From: Flammulina velutipes
Lineage: Eukaryota; Basidiomycota; Agaricomycetes; Agaricales; Physalacriaceae
NCBI GenBank assembly: GCA_011800155.1
Contig: CM022369.1
Location: 1,736,001 to 1,800,000 of the forward strand
Length of the DNA stretch: 64,000 nt
Direction: 5' to 3'
Shown here: positions 1-11,382 of the stretch, in pieces
Layout: each line of letters opens with the position of its first letter
Numbering within the stretch: position 1 is the first letter of the stretch
Program-made: the position numbers and the translations under genes
Notes under the pieces: model-generated
Told to the model about the DNA's origin: nothing
The model's database searches: none
What the model saw: the letters and a program-made list of their open reading frames with translations, nothing else

Positions 1-865
1 GCATCTTTTTGGGCTGGGTACTTCTTAGGAGCTGGGAAACACCATTATGCCTCCCCAGACGTTAAAACAGCACTACATTCCCACAAAGAACAGGATTCCG
101 AAGAAGATGACTCGGAGTCTGAGTCTGAGTCTGAAGGAGATCTAGCGGACGTGTCAAAACTCTCTCTGGGCGCTGGGGAGCAATGTAAAATGGTTTGTTG
201 AATGCTTCTATGAACGGTTGGTCTGGAAAGTCACGGACAGGTGCTTGTAGTCAGGACTGATCTGGGAATGACATCTGGGAAGATTGCAGCTCAGTATGTT
301 GGGTTTTCTCTCTACATGACGCGACTGAACTCTTGAATAGGTGCTCGTAAGAATGGTCAAACTTAGGCGCCACAATTCCTGCTGATGCCGCAGTTAGCCA
401 TGCCGCATTGGCATGCTACAAGAATTTGAGAACCCACAATCCACAAGTGCGGTGTCTCCATCATACTCGTGGCAATGCCTCTGACCTTCCCTAGTTGCTC
501 AGACGATGGGAACTCGCTGGGTGAGGACTTCCTTCGATGCCACCACCACTCTCTCACTATGATTAGCCAAACCAAGGTTGCCCTTAGATGTTCTGACGAA
601 GAAGAGTTGCTGGTAATGCAGGCGCAGGCACAGAGTCTTAATTTATGCGCCAAGTCCATCGTGGACGCGTGAGTGAATTACCAAGTGTGAGTCATCTAGT
701 ACTGATGGTTTCGAAGTGGACGAACACAGATCGAAGCGGGATCGCGAACCGTGCTTGGTATCGCGGGTGAGTATTTCCGTGCGCCACCATTGCATAGTTA
801 CTTAGGTTTTGGTAGGACCTGTTCAACTTGTGAACCAAGTTACTGGCAAACTGAGATTGTTGTAG
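1..865 (+). CDS. PTH2: Peptidyl-tRNA hydrolase 2, canonical copy (5' end outside window)
   Basis: Releases peptides from peptidyl-tRNA; the eukaryotic PTH2 (Bit1-type) family is usually anchored to mitochondria by its N-terminus. Reading is open from base 1 (ASFWAGYFLGAGKHH), so the start lies upstream. Eight visible exons: 1-192, 241-293, 341-346, 398-446, 495-520, 567-668, 717-766, 816-865. Spliced, they give the family core VLVVRTDLGMTSGKIAAQ, then QCSHAALACYK, the helix QSLNLCAKSIVDAGRTQ, the SRTVLGIAGP strand and the ending VTGKLRLL-stop. The catalytic-region motifs GKIAAQCSHA and DAGRTQ are intact. An acidic Ser/Glu-rich stretch separates the N-terminal hydrophobic segment from the domain. 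Exon 3 is only 6 nt. A diverged paralogue lies at 11.4 kb. Confidence 0.9.
341..346 (+). other. PTH2: 6-nt coding microexon of PTH2 (copy 1)
   Basis: GTGCTC between introns 294-340 and 347-397 supplies the Gln-Cys-Ser of the QCSHA motif. Confidence 0.75.
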
Positions 866-1231
866 TGTTGGTTGGCGTGGGGCCATTATAGGGTAGAGGA
901 GGATATTTCAATGTTCCGTTTCTATGGAGTGGTGTTGTGGTTGCCACCATCGCATGCATACATACTTAATTCCTTTTAACGTGAACGTTTTGAACATCTT
1001 TTCATATTTGATTCCGTTTCGATACTTACCAAACGAAACTCGCTGGACGGTGTTCGGTGCTGGACACATTCAATTCCAAATAGGGGAGGTATGCCCGTGC
1101 CGGGAATCTGGCCTTATCCTTCTTGTCCTCCAACGCTAACCTCAGCCTGCCACATTCCTTTTCTCGCTCTTTCAGAGGATCTACAGTCTTTTTACTCGCA
1201 GGCCGACTCTTTGTCGACTCTTCCTCTCACC
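866..1231. other. Intergenic, leader of the next gene
   Basis: No gene seen. The last 150 bases become pyrimidine-rich (1110-1230), which is typical of a basidiomycete promoter/leader. An upstream ATG at 1091 is in frame with the next gene, but the ATG at 1232 has the better context (CACC before it). Confidence 0.6.
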
Positions 1232-2865
1232 ATGTCTGCCCAGGCGTACCACAACGACGCTCTCGACCAATATCCGTATCAGAACCATTCGCCATACATC
1301 CCAACAAACCCCGCATTGTCCACAGACTCGCACGAGGTCAAGGCGTCCTACGACGACCTCATAGACGAATATGCAGCACCCTATTCAGCCAATGCCCGTC
1401 ACCAAACATTCGCCGTCGACACCCCGCAGCATCGACGGACAGCCTCACTCGCTCAAAAGTCGCCCATGTCAAAACGAGACACATTCCAGGATCCAACCAA
1501 CATAGGATATCCGCCGTTACCAACCGTTCCAGAGGCGCCGGCGCAAGGGTTTTGGAGCAAGGTGCGTCCCAGGATCCGCCGCGGTGATGCGTACTTACTT
1601 CGGCATATCCAGTTACTACCGGAATCACTAGCATGTCGACTGTATATATTAACAGTCCTCATCCAAACCACCATAGATCTGGCTGTCGAGGCGGAACTCC
1701 TCGCTCGCGTAAATAGGGCGACGGACGCCTTTGAAGCGAAGAATGGTGTTGAGCTGGTTGACACGAAAAAGATGTCGGTGTATCTAAGCATATTTGCCAT
1801 GGCACAGTGCGTCGTGTTTCCTTCACTTTTGACACCCTCGCTCAACCTTTTCAGCGTCTTCCAATTCGTAATGGCGGTAGATGCAGTGCACGCACGGAAC
1901 ACTTTACAGTTCATATGTCTTGCGTGCGTCATCTTACATTCTACTCAGATTGTGTTCGACCAGTCTTTAGCGCGTTCAACACATCCCTTCTGGCCTACTC
2001 TATAATACAAATTGGCGAAGTCCAGGAAGCGCTGAAAAAAGCGGAGGCATCTGGCGCAGGGGGTGTTTCGGATATCCCGATCGCCGTCTTAACAACAATA
2101 ACGCCGTGCGTGGTTGGCGCCGCCAATCTAGTGTTCATACTCTTGGGCTGGAAGATCTATCACGAATTTGGCTGGAAGGTCTACAAGTTTCTTGGTGCCG
2201 ACCGTCGTATCAAGAAGATGTACGCCATCTACCAGATTTACGAATGCCTTGTCAAGTTCGACGTGTTCTTTTGGGCTGGCTTTTCAGTTCAGTTCATCGT
2301 GCTGGTGTTGGAAAGTAATGACTGGGAATTCTACGTGACATGTGCCGCCCTACCACTGTCTCTAGTACTTCTCGTGGAAGGACATTTGGCAGCGCGATAC
2401 GAGAACAAGTGGATGATGGCAACCTTCATGTCTGGATGTGTCGGTGCTATGATTTATTTCGTGTACAAAGTGGGTCCACCTTCACGTCGTTGTTGTTCAG
2501 TCCTCTGAACCCACTGCAGCTGACAAAGGTTCTGATGTACAAAAACACCGAATTTCTGTTCGTATGGAAGTCTCTCTTCGTATTCTGTAAGTGACATACA
2601 AATGTACCAGAAACTGGACTGATAGCATCATTCTAGCTGCCATTGCGATTGTCCTACTCCTCCTTACCTTCGTTTATTCGGTGATTGTTATGCGCAACTT
2701 CGGTCGTGGACTAAAGGATGCATGTATGTATCTCCCCCGCAGCTTAACTTATGATGCTGACTGCTCTCTGCAGTAACGAGACGGACGGTCACTGATACTG
2801 GTTTCGGATCTAAAGCTCATAATCGAGCGGCCAGCACAAACCTTAATCGCATGAGCATCGATTAG
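1232..2865 (+). CDS. Multi-pass membrane protein, probably UPF0658 Golgi family
   Basis: Six exons (1232-1806, 1855-1923, 1971-2469, 2529-2586, 2637-2723, 2774-2865) give 459 residues with consistent phases. The first 120 residues are polar, Tyr/Pro-rich and cytosolic-looking. They are followed by about seven hydrophobic segments, including LYILTVLIQTTIDLAVEAEL, VFQFVMAVDAVHARNTLQFI, LLAYSIIQIGEV, VVGAANLVFILLGWKIY, FFWAGFSVQFIVLVLE, CAALPLSLVLLVEGHLAARY and AAIAIVLLLLTFVYSVIVM. The motif GADRRIKKMYAIYQIYECL in the central loop and the conserved order of segments resemble the fungal UPF0658 Golgi membrane proteins, whose biochemical role is not established. The family assignment is from memory; membrane topology is seen directly. 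Confidence 0.75.
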
Positions 2866-3228
2866 AGTCCTCTTCTCATGATCATGTTATGAACAAGACT
2901 CGTCCATTGTACTGATATCAGACCACTGTACATACGCCACGGACTTCTACACACTATCGAGAGCAAGCACATTGGGTTACATTTTCGCAGTCCCGCACAC
3001 CTCCGACCCACTGCCAGCTAGCATATTCTATACCTTACACTTGTGATACTTGTTCATACCTGTAGATTCGGGTGTGCCGCTCTTTTTTACCGCCTCTAGT
3101 AGAGACCAAGATTTCGTATTCTCGTATCTTGATCCTACCCAATGTATCACTAGGAATCGTGTGTATCAAGTTCGCCTCAGGTAAGTAAGTAGTAAACCCA
3201 ACACAAGCGCCGCGCATTGTGGCTTAGC
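2866..3228. other. Convergent intergenic region
   Basis: 363 bases between the ends of the membrane protein gene (+) and SGF11 (-). I see only 3' untranslated-type sequence: no long open frame, RNA gene or repeat. Confidence 0.6.
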
Positions 3229-4653
3229 TTAGTCGGACACATCGGTAGATGATCCCGTCTCTTCGCCGGCGTCATCTAGATTAATGAGCGTAATGCCTCG
3301 AAAGGGAAAATATACATACCTTGCATGTAATCAACAACAGCAGATGAAGGTGGAGGAGGCAAAGGTGGTGTAATGTGCTTGTTTCGCTTGGGTGGACCGG
3401 TCCCTTTCGGTGGCGGTTTCAGACCACGAGAGGAAAAGGTAGGACTTTGGGAATACGAGGATACCGGGGTTGCTACGGATGCACCGGGAGAGGATGCGCG
3501 TGAAGAAGGAGACATCGAACGATCCACAAAAGATGCCGTTGATGACTCTCGCAGCCTGGAAGGAATTTTGGACTGCGACTTAAGGGACTATGGGAACGCT
3601 CTCAGAATAACTACAAAAGAGCCGAGAGGACTGCGTACATTACCGTAGAGGCTACTCGTATCTGACTTGAGAGGTGAGCCTGGTCGACGAGGTGTGAATG
3701 AATACTGTTTTCGGGTGAAGTTGACGCGCACCTTTCTGTTGCTTCTGCTTCTTGTTGGGCGATGTTTGCGGCGACGCCTTCGGTATGAGTGCATAAGTTT
3801 GCGCTCGAAGGAAAGGACGTGACAACATACCCTCTTGCGTTTCAGGTTGAATTCAGCATCTTCTGTAGTGCGTTAATAGACGAGCGACTAGCATTAGGAG
3901 ATAGTTACCTGCACGCTTGTTCTTGTTCTTGCCCTTGCCTTTCAGTGGTTTGCTGTCATCTGAAATATTTGTAGGATCTGACGCAGGAGAGACAGAACGG
4001 TTTCCCGCGTCGGGTCTAGGCAAGCATGGTCTGCACATGTATCAGCAAGAGAAGCAAGAGTACGTACATTAGTTTCGACCTGGCCGCGCCTCGGCGTGCC
4101 CCATTCAGTCCCATGCAATTCGTCAGATGGGCGGCGTAGCGGTTGGACGCGACCTTGGTGAATAGTCAATCGCAGAGCTAGAAGAGAAGCACTGGGATAT
4201 ACCTGATTTGAACAAACGGTACAATCCAAGTAAACTGTACCCTCTGATTTGCTCGGAGTATTCATACCCGAGGACTTGAAGTCTACAGAGGCTGAAGGGG
4301 TACCGGCTCTGGATCGAGAGGAGCTGGCGGCGCCTGAGTTATGCGCTGTGAATTATTTAGACTCGTGCTTTGCCGACATCCAAGTTAATGCAGACCTCCG
4401 TTGCATCTATCGACGTCAATATAAAGGATCAAGGCAATTTATCACAGACTTACATCGTATTGCATAGATCGCAAACCATTTGACTCTGAGCAACATAGCG
4501 ATGAGCCTCGAGAGCATGGTCCATCACTACGTCGTCGAACATAGCAGCGAAGAGCTTGTAAGTCTAAATGCTATACGATATAGTGAGGTGTCGTCGGCAG
4601 GGCGAAAGACGTACCACAGAGGAAAGTGCAGCATCTTTATCTTTGCGCGACAT
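3229..4653 (-). CDS. SGF11: SAGA-associated factor 11 (Sgf11-type zinc finger)
   Basis: Sgf11 is the small zinc-finger subunit of the SAGA histone H2B deubiquitinase module. The N-terminal helix LFAAMFDDVVMDHALEAHRY, the part that packs against Sus1 in the yeast complex, is followed by AQSQMVCDLCNT. After a Ser-rich linker comes the Sgf11 finger: DCTVCSNQ joined across an intron to VASNRYAAHLTNCMGLN and GARRGAARSKL. The zinc ligands are C-x2-C and H-x3-C. The tail is basic and Ser/Pro-rich (SPNKKQKQQK, PPPKGTGPPKRNK) and ends TGSSTDVSD. At least nine introns are needed. One internal exon (4396-4406) is only 11 nt but is required to keep frame between CNT and the linker. The start is the ATG at 4653. 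Confidence 0.85.
4396..4406 (-). other. SGF11: 11-nt coding microexon of SGF11
   Basis: ATGCAACGGAG on the minus strand, bounded by TAG before it and GTCTGC after it, with introns of 47 and 50 nt. It is the only path I found that keeps frame between CDLCNT and the HNSGAASSS linker. Confidence 0.6.
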
Positions 4654-4885
4654 CTCGAAAGTTCGTTTTGTAAAAGACCTACGCAACCTTTATGAAACTG
4701 ACAAGAAAGCAGAAGCAGAGTTGTTTAATGGCGCGTGACGTAAAGTTGTCAACTGCCATATTCGGGTAGCGCGTCGAGTTGAAGATAACTAGCATTATTC
4801 AAAATTTCAAGAGGTCTCGTAAATTCATCCGTGTGGTATCCGGCTAGCTAAATTAATCATATCTCGTAGTAGTAAAAGTGCCCTC

Positions 4886-7210
4886 CTAGTACTGCGACGC
4901 AGTCAACCGAGAAATTGTAAATACCCCAATGATCACTGCAGCTAGAGCACCGATACTCGCAGGCAACAAGAGATCTCTAGGAATACCCATAACGTCGTCG
5001 TTGTGCAGGTGGACGGGGGCGACGGGTACGGCTTCTGTCTTTTCGACTTCAGCAACATCATGTTTGACCGCTGCAGCTGTTTCTGCGGCCTTAACTTCAC
5101 TCTCTCCAGATCCAGCCTCCTTCCAGCCCTTTCCTCCTTGAACGAATAGCACGACTCTGTCGGTGTGCGACGCGCGCGCAATCTTGACCGCCTCCGTCAC
5201 GTCGTGGTCAGAGGTAATGAGAACAGTATCTCCATCAGCGTCGGTGTAGAGAAGTTGGAAATCAATGGGGTCAGGTCTCCCATCATCCTGCTCCCCATTC
5301 CATTCTGTGAAGAACGGATCGGTGGCAAGTTTGCCAGCCACGATTTCGCGCAGATGTTCCACATCATCGTGGCGAGATTGGAATCGATGAGTACGGCCGC
5401 TTGGCGTGCGGAACTTGAAGACGTAGGTTCCATCGTCGGCAGGAAGAGGTCCGGCCACAGAGGGTAGAGCTGCTCCTTTGTGACGGGGGTAACCCTCCAA
5501 AGCGGATATAGGTTCATCGTCGATGACCGACGCAGAATCGTTAGGGTGAACCTCTGATTGAGGAGACATTGGCTGCAAGTGCGACAGACTGGCCATTGAA
5601 GGGCCACTCCTGCCTTCGTGAAATTGCGAACCGGAGATGGCAGACTCGTTGTCGTCGAAAGAATCGAAGAAACGACCCCACATAGGACCCCCTTCAGCTT
5701 CAGCTTGTTCCTCGCCTCCACTCATCGAGTTCATCTTTCAAACCATCAGATGGAATAATAATATGTACACTATGCTTACCTGCTCCAAAGTGGCGTATGT
5801 CAGCTTCAAGACATCCACGATAGCGACCAGTCGACCATCGGCCTCAACCACAGGCAGGTTAAGGTAGTGTCCGACTAAACAGACACTATTAGGCGACGTC
5901 GCGGAATGCAACTGTGAACGTACCGTGCATCTTCTTGAGAGAATCATGGACACTGAGAGTGGGAGCTGCGGTATCGGGATGAGGGGTCATCACTCGAACG
6001 ACACTACATCTCCCAGCATCCAGTCCCGCTGCAATAACTCGGAGAACGACATCTTTGCTAGTGAAGATGCCAGCAATCTTTGGAGGTGCATTTGAACCAG
6101 GAGCGCTTTCCATAACACAGACAGCAGTGGTCCTCCTTTCCTTCATGAGCTTGGCGACATCGCGAACAGTGGCCTTGGGCCCAACCATGGCCGGCTGTGT
6201 TCGCGAGTCCATCACAGTCGTAAGGTCGGGAAGGGCCGTCTTCTCGCGCAACTTTTCGGCCCATGCCAACATCGCGACGGCTTGGGGATTGGCACTGACG
6301 CCGCCTAATTCAGACTGGACACCGGCCATGGCGGAGAAGAGCTGCTCAGATGCGACGGAGCTTCTCTCCACTTTGGCCAAGGCTTCATGGAAGACCTTGG
6401 TGATATCGAGAAGGCCAACGACATTGCCGTCCTCGTTACAGACAGGCTGAAATGGGCATTAAAATGATGAGAAGAAGATTGGCGAAAGGGTGCGGAAATC
6501 ATACCAGATGCCTGAAGTGCTTCGACACCATGAGCTGCAGCGCCTCTGTGGCACTCGTATTCGACTGTGTAACCATCGGATTTCTCGTCATGATCTGGTG
6601 GACAGGCGTAATGTGAGGATCCAAGCCTTCGGCAGTGACCTTTGGGGGTGGATAAGCGTGCTAGTAGGCAAATGACGGTAGCATAGAACACGCACGCGGT
6701 ACGCCAAATCCTTTGCAGTAAAAATTCCACTCAGGCCTTCGTCATCGTCAACAACGAGAACACAGTCCGTACGTTTGGCAGCGCAGAGCTGACTAGCTTC
6801 CGCAACGGTGATGCTCTCTGGGACGGTCAGAGCGGGGGTGGGCTTCAGAGCAGCGACGGTTCCCTTCTGCGCTGACTTCTGAGTACCGCGCCGACTACTA
6901 CGGTGCTGCGTGGTTGAGATAGTCCGCTTCCGGGCAAGTTCGGATTCGATTTTCTTGCGAATAGCCTTGATTATGTGGTGAGATACGTGTATTGAAAGCT
7001 GTAGAGAATACGCACCTCGTCCCGCTTTGTCTGCTTCTTTCTCGTTTCGCTTTGAAAGCCTGAAATGGACGACATTGACGCGTTACTCGAGTGCGCAAGG
7101 TTGGAACGAGTTGGAAGAGGGGAAGCTGCTCGATCCGGAAATGGAACAGGGGAAGCACGGCCGTGACCGCGCTGTTGAGGTGAATGAGCGGGAATGGGAA
7201 TCTTGGACAT
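4886..7210 (-). CDS. CBS-domain and PB1-domain protein with C-terminal membrane anchor
   Basis: Order of parts: Ser/Pro-rich N-terminus (MSKIPIPAHSPQQRG); four CBS motifs in two pairs (around LTVPESITVAEASQLCAAK, QIMTRNPMVTQS, MVGPKATVRDVAKLMKERR and VMTPHPDTAAPTLSVHDSL, ending VEADGRLVAIVDVLKLTY); a PB1-type domain (YVFKFRTPSGRTHRFQSR to DTVLITSDHDVTEAVKIA); and a C-terminal hydrophobic helix ASIGALAAVIIGVFTISRL four residues before the stop. CBS pairs bind adenosyl nucleotides and PB1 mediates protein pairing. This layout matches fungal CBS/PB1 proteins such as S. pombe Mug70. The tail helix suggests anchoring in a cell membrane facing the cytosol. Substrate and partners are unknown. Confidence 0.85.
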
Positions 7211-7461
7211 TCCGGTCGTTGTGTGCCGCGTCGCTGGCGAGTACGCTCAACGTATCACCCAAAGCGTTACTTTTTATTTCGAGCCAATCACTTTGCTTAT
7301 GTTTGGCAAGCGCCTCGACCTTAATTAAGCTGGCCAGACGCGTCGCGTCGCATTTATATTCATCGAGCAGACCCAGGGAAGAACAAATTAAATGGCAAGA
7401 AAAGTTATGATACAACGCAGCGCGTAAGAGATAGCGTCTCAAGACAACCCAACACGACATT

Positions 7462-7813
7462 TCACTTGGTCTTCTTCACCCCCTTTCTACCCTGCTGTGT
7501 TGTGGTGTAGTAGTAATAACCTCCTCCGAGGACGGCTATAGCCAAAAAGTTTGCTAGTGGAAAGAGCATGTTAATATTTATTTTGCGCCACGTCACGTGA
7601 TGACCGACCTGTAGCGAAACCAAGTACCCCTTGGAAGACGTCAAGACCGAGCTTTACGAAGCTCTGGCCAAGGTGGATGACTGAACCAACAACATCACTG
7701 CCTAGGGCGAATATTGCGTGAAAGAAAGCGAGGACTGAGTTGAAGAGTCCGACAACAATGCTGACGACGGCACTGGTGAACTCGGAAAAGGCAGATGCAA
7801 CACTTGGAGACAT
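7462..7813 (-). CDS. Small conserved fungal membrane protein, function unknown
   Basis: Two exons joined by a 55-nt intron give a protein of about 98 residues. It starts MSPSVASAFSEFTSAVVSIV and has two or three hydrophobic segments (VVGLFNSVLAFFHAIFALG, IHLGQSFVKLGLDVFQGVLG, NFLAIAVLGGGYYYYTTT) and a short basic tail QQGRKGVKKTK. I recall similar small proteins annotated as hypothetical across Agaricomycetes. No enzymatic motif is visible. The gene is transcribed in the same direction as its neighbours on both sides, with about 200-250 bases of intergenic sequence. Confidence 0.75.
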
Positions 7814-8015
7814 GGTGGACGGTGGTTTGAATGGATGAAGTTGAACGAGACAAGTCTAAGCTATATAGTCCAACCTTTCCGGACTGCGCGTCATTCTAGC
7901 CGTCATTCATTCGTGGAGTACTACGCACAAAGTACATCAACAGCCATTGGTACACCAACATTTGCGTCCATCAGTATCGTTGAAATCAAAGTTCGTGTCC
8001 GACAGTTACAAAACC

Positions 8016-9111
8016 TCACTGGGCAGCAGCAGCAGCAGGAGCAATGTTGCTCCCGGACCACCGACCAATAAGACCCCTCGCCTGCGTCCATACGTTGGTG
8101 AGAGTAGGATTGTTCTGCTGCGCGATAAGTGAATGGATGCGGGCGTCAGTCGCGCTCAACGCCTGGCGCGTGAACGCAGACTGGTAGTAGCGCTGTCTTA
8201 AAAAGTGGACAAAGATAATCGGGCAGAGGAGCGAGTTCCTAAACACAATCGCTCCGAGGATGACGCGTACAAGGATCGCGATCTCAGTAAACGCCACCGC
8301 GCGCATGGCACCATCGTAGTTGGCTGTAGTAAATTTAGCACTTGGCGAACAGGATATCTGCGCCACGTACACTTCACCCAGGTTTGGAGTTTCTTTGCAT
8401 ATGGGTGGGGGGTAGGCGGCCCTCCCGCAGTGGCCGGTGGGCCGGGAGGCAGGAATTGGGACATCAAGGTCGTACGCGTGAACGTGAGGGCATGGAAGAG
8501 CGAGAAGATGGTGAAGGGAAGCAGGGTGACTGATAATGTCAGTGAGAAGAGGAAAACGAGGCCACGATTGCTATGACGCACTCGTAATAGGTTTTGAGGT
8601 CCACCAGAAAAATGCGAGTAAAAGGTATTGCACGTTCTGAAGGCTACATGAGTACTGCGAGTGCTGCGAGCATGGGGGCGCACACACCTCGTCCATCAGT
8701 GCCCGCTTAATATACGCAATGTTGGGTTGAGGGGTCTGCTGCATAGTTAGATAGGTTTCTCTATGTCGCGAACGGGTGACGTACTCCTAGAGACTTTCTG
8801 AATAGGATTGTCAGTGCAAGAAGAAGAGCTGAGAGATGGACACTCACTGGCAGACAATCGCATAGCTGACGAGGGAGCCAGTGTACGCAGCTACAGAATA
8901 AGATCGTCAGAAACCTATTTTCCAGAAGACACAGTGAAACCCACTCTTGTACCAGAATGGAGAAATCGCTTGGAGCGTAGCAAAAGAAAAGAAGCAGCGC
9001 AAGGCCGAAATGAGGAGAATAAAATGGCCAGAGGCCCACAAATAATGCTGGGATAACGATTAAAAGTCAGACGAGACGATGTGATGTAGTAAATACCTGA
9101 GTCGTTGCCAT
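8016..9111 (-). CDS. Pom33/Tts1 (TMEM33 family) ER and nuclear-envelope protein
   Basis: This family bends ER tubules and helps distribute nuclear pores. With the ATG at 9111 (MATTQ, then HYLWASGHFILLISALRCF) and introns of about 50 nt, the product reads: membrane segment 1; FWYKTAYTGSLVSYAIVCQ; RALMDENVQYLLLAFFWW with TSKPI; TLLPFTIFSLFHALTFTRTT; a Pro-rich loop; then NYDGAMRAVAFTEIAILVRV and RNSLLCPIIFVHFLRQRYYQ, ending with an alanine-rich tail. The NVQY-L-A-WW-SKP motif and the FSLFHALTFTRT segment are the TMEM33 hallmarks. An alternative upstream ATG at 9211 has no clear support. Confidence 0.85.
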
Positions 9112-9334
9112 TGCGGGCGTTTAGGAAGGATAACTGGTCGATTCTAAGACGATAAAGTGATGGTTTGGGACAAGTTAAACATCGGACTCGAAGCGGCTTC
9201 AACGTGGACATTACGTAACCTTGCGCGCTTCAGTGCCTAAGCCTTGAGGTGAACGCACGCTGTTGCAATTTACATACGCCCTCTGTGATTGCATACGAGA
9301 AAAGACAAAGCGTACACATAAGAAAAACAACATA

Positions 9335-11248
9335 TCATCGACTCCACTGAGCGTCAGTTGACTGCCTTTTGCGTTCGTTCCCTTTTTTATATATCTCCTT
9401 TTCGAACTTCTTCTGCCCAAGTGCCTCTATCCTCCGTTGTTTCCCACTGCCACGGCCCCGAGCGCTCTCATGATGTTCATTATCATCGTCACCGATATCC
9501 ACTGCTTCAGGATCAACGTCGACCGCTTCCAGTGTTATGTCGTCCTCGCTAGTGGGGCGTTTTCGTTTCCCGGCAGTTCCTGACCCAACAGTCTTCCCCC
9601 CACCGATGTTCACGTTGACTCTCGGTGGTACGGAGAATCCGAATGCCTTACCGACCTTGGCCAAGTCCAGCGCGTTGACGTCAAATATTTTTTTCAAGGA
9701 ATAAGACGCGTAAGATTGGAGATACGCGCGGAACCCGTCTCTCGCTGACTGATGCAAAAAGTAGTTTTTCTGGAGGAGTTTTTCGAGCTAGTCCAAATAT
9801 CAGTACAAGCTGGAGATTTGGAATATCGATACATACCTGGCTCTGGACATTTTTTATTCGGTCTACCGGGAAGCTGAACTCGTTCAAGGGAACCTTGGCT
9901 TCTTTGAGATACCGCAAGAATCCAAGCTCGCTTTCGAGGAGAAATAAGAGACTCTTTCCAACTTTCCCTGCGCGAGCGGTACGACCAACACGATGGATGT
10001 ACTCTCGAGGATCGTCTGGGGGGTCGAACTGGACGATCCAGTCTACTCTCGGGATGTCAAGTCCGCGAGCAGCAACATTTGTGGAGAGCAATATGCCAGA
10101 TTCAGCGTTGATGAATTCGAAAAATGTGTTGGTTCGCTTTTGTTGTTTTTGTTTGCCCTAAGGAGATGGACGTTAGAAAAGCGGATACATACAGTTACAG
10201 CATACGCACGTGAAGGTCGAGCACCGGAACGTCGATGTAATTCAGCAGCTCGGCATGATATTTGACAGAGTCGCAGCTGGAGAAGAAGACAATGATCTTC
10301 TTCTTTCGGTATTTACTCAAGAAGGTGAACAACAGGAGAAACCGCCGATCGGAGGGGCAGACGACATAGCCTTGCGTGAGCGTTGTCACCGTGCTAGTTG
10401 CCTCCTCCTTGTCAACGTCGACCTGAACGGGGCCTGGGCGTAACGATATTCGAGCCAAATCTTGGACTTTGTTTGTTTGAGTCGCAGAGAATAACATCGT
10501 CTGGCGTTCTTCTGTAGAAAGTTGAGAATGCGACTCCGCGAGTCCTATCAACAGTGCGCACCTCTGGGTAATAACTTGATGATCTTCTTCATTTGTTCCT
10601 CGAAGCCGACTTCCAAGATCCTGTCCGCTTCGTCGATGATTAGAGCTTTTAAATTGCGGTAAACGAAACCTTTCGTAGTCTGTGGATTATATCAGCATCT
10701 GAAATTTATTGTCAGATATACACGCACCTCCAGATGATCCCAAAGTCGCCCAGGAGTAGCCACCAGGAGATTTACGCCTTTCACCAACTTATCAGCTTCT
10801 GCCCGCTTATTGGCACCGCCCATTATTATGCCAAATGTCTGTGAATGATGCGCCATGAGATCTTTTGCAACACCGAATATTTGCAGAGCCAGTTCTCGCG
10901 TAGGGGTGAGGATGATGATTCCCGTTCCTACAATCGAGAAGTTAGAACAAGAAGCTGAGTAGATTGTTAGGACGTGCCATTTTGAGGTTTGAACTTTAAT
11001 CTGTGTAAAAGTTCGATGGCAGGTATAAGGAAAGCTAGGGTTTTGCCTGAACCCGTGCGTGCTGCTCCCAGTAAATCTTTTCCTGCAAGAAGCACAGGTA
11101 TCGATTTCGCCTGTACGTTCGTCATCGTTGTAAAACCCATATCCTCCAGGGCTTGCATGGTCGGAGGCGATAGATTGAGGGAAGAGAATGGAGTCCGTTC
11201 CGACACATCTGGTGCTGTTGAAGTCGAAGCTTCTGGTTCCGCAGCCAT
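9335..11248 (-). CDS. HAS1: ATP-dependent RNA helicase HAS1 (DDX18)
   Basis: Nucleolar DEAD-box helicase of 60S/40S ribosome assembly. Visible motifs in order: Q motif region [20 protein letters not shown] with TNVQAKSIP; motif [16 protein letters not shown]; motif Ia [14 protein letters not shown] of MGGANKRAE; Ib [93 protein letters not shown]. The C-terminal extension [20 protein letters not shown] with [16 protein letters not shown] is diagnostic of HAS1. It ends in a basic tail. The N-terminal acidic extension of yeast HAS1 is short here. Divergent from the second PTH2 copy, 134 bases away. Confidence 0.95.
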
Positions 11249-11382
11249 GATAGGCTAGCGTTTTGAGATACTTTTAGATGAAGAAAGCGGAGGATGGATG
11301 ACCAGAAAGCAAACGGTGCTCAAAGTAGAAAATAAAGAGCGATCATTCGGCAAAGTCCGAAATTCCTCTCTTCGTTGCTCCC
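11249..11382. promoter_or_regulatory. Divergent promoter HAS1 / PTH2 paralogue
   Basis: Only 134 bases separate the two start codons on opposite strands, so both promoters must lie here. No clear TATA box was seen. Confidence 0.6.

Noticed and set aside
1091..1231. Upstream in-frame ATG for the Golgi-type membrane protein
   Set aside because: The added segment is leader-like and Pro/Ser-rich, while the ATG at 1232 has better context and a typical N-terminus.
8198..8683. 161-codon minus-strand frame reading through introns
   Set aside because: Contains two clear introns of the Pom33/TMEM33 gene; only part of it is coding, in the model given.
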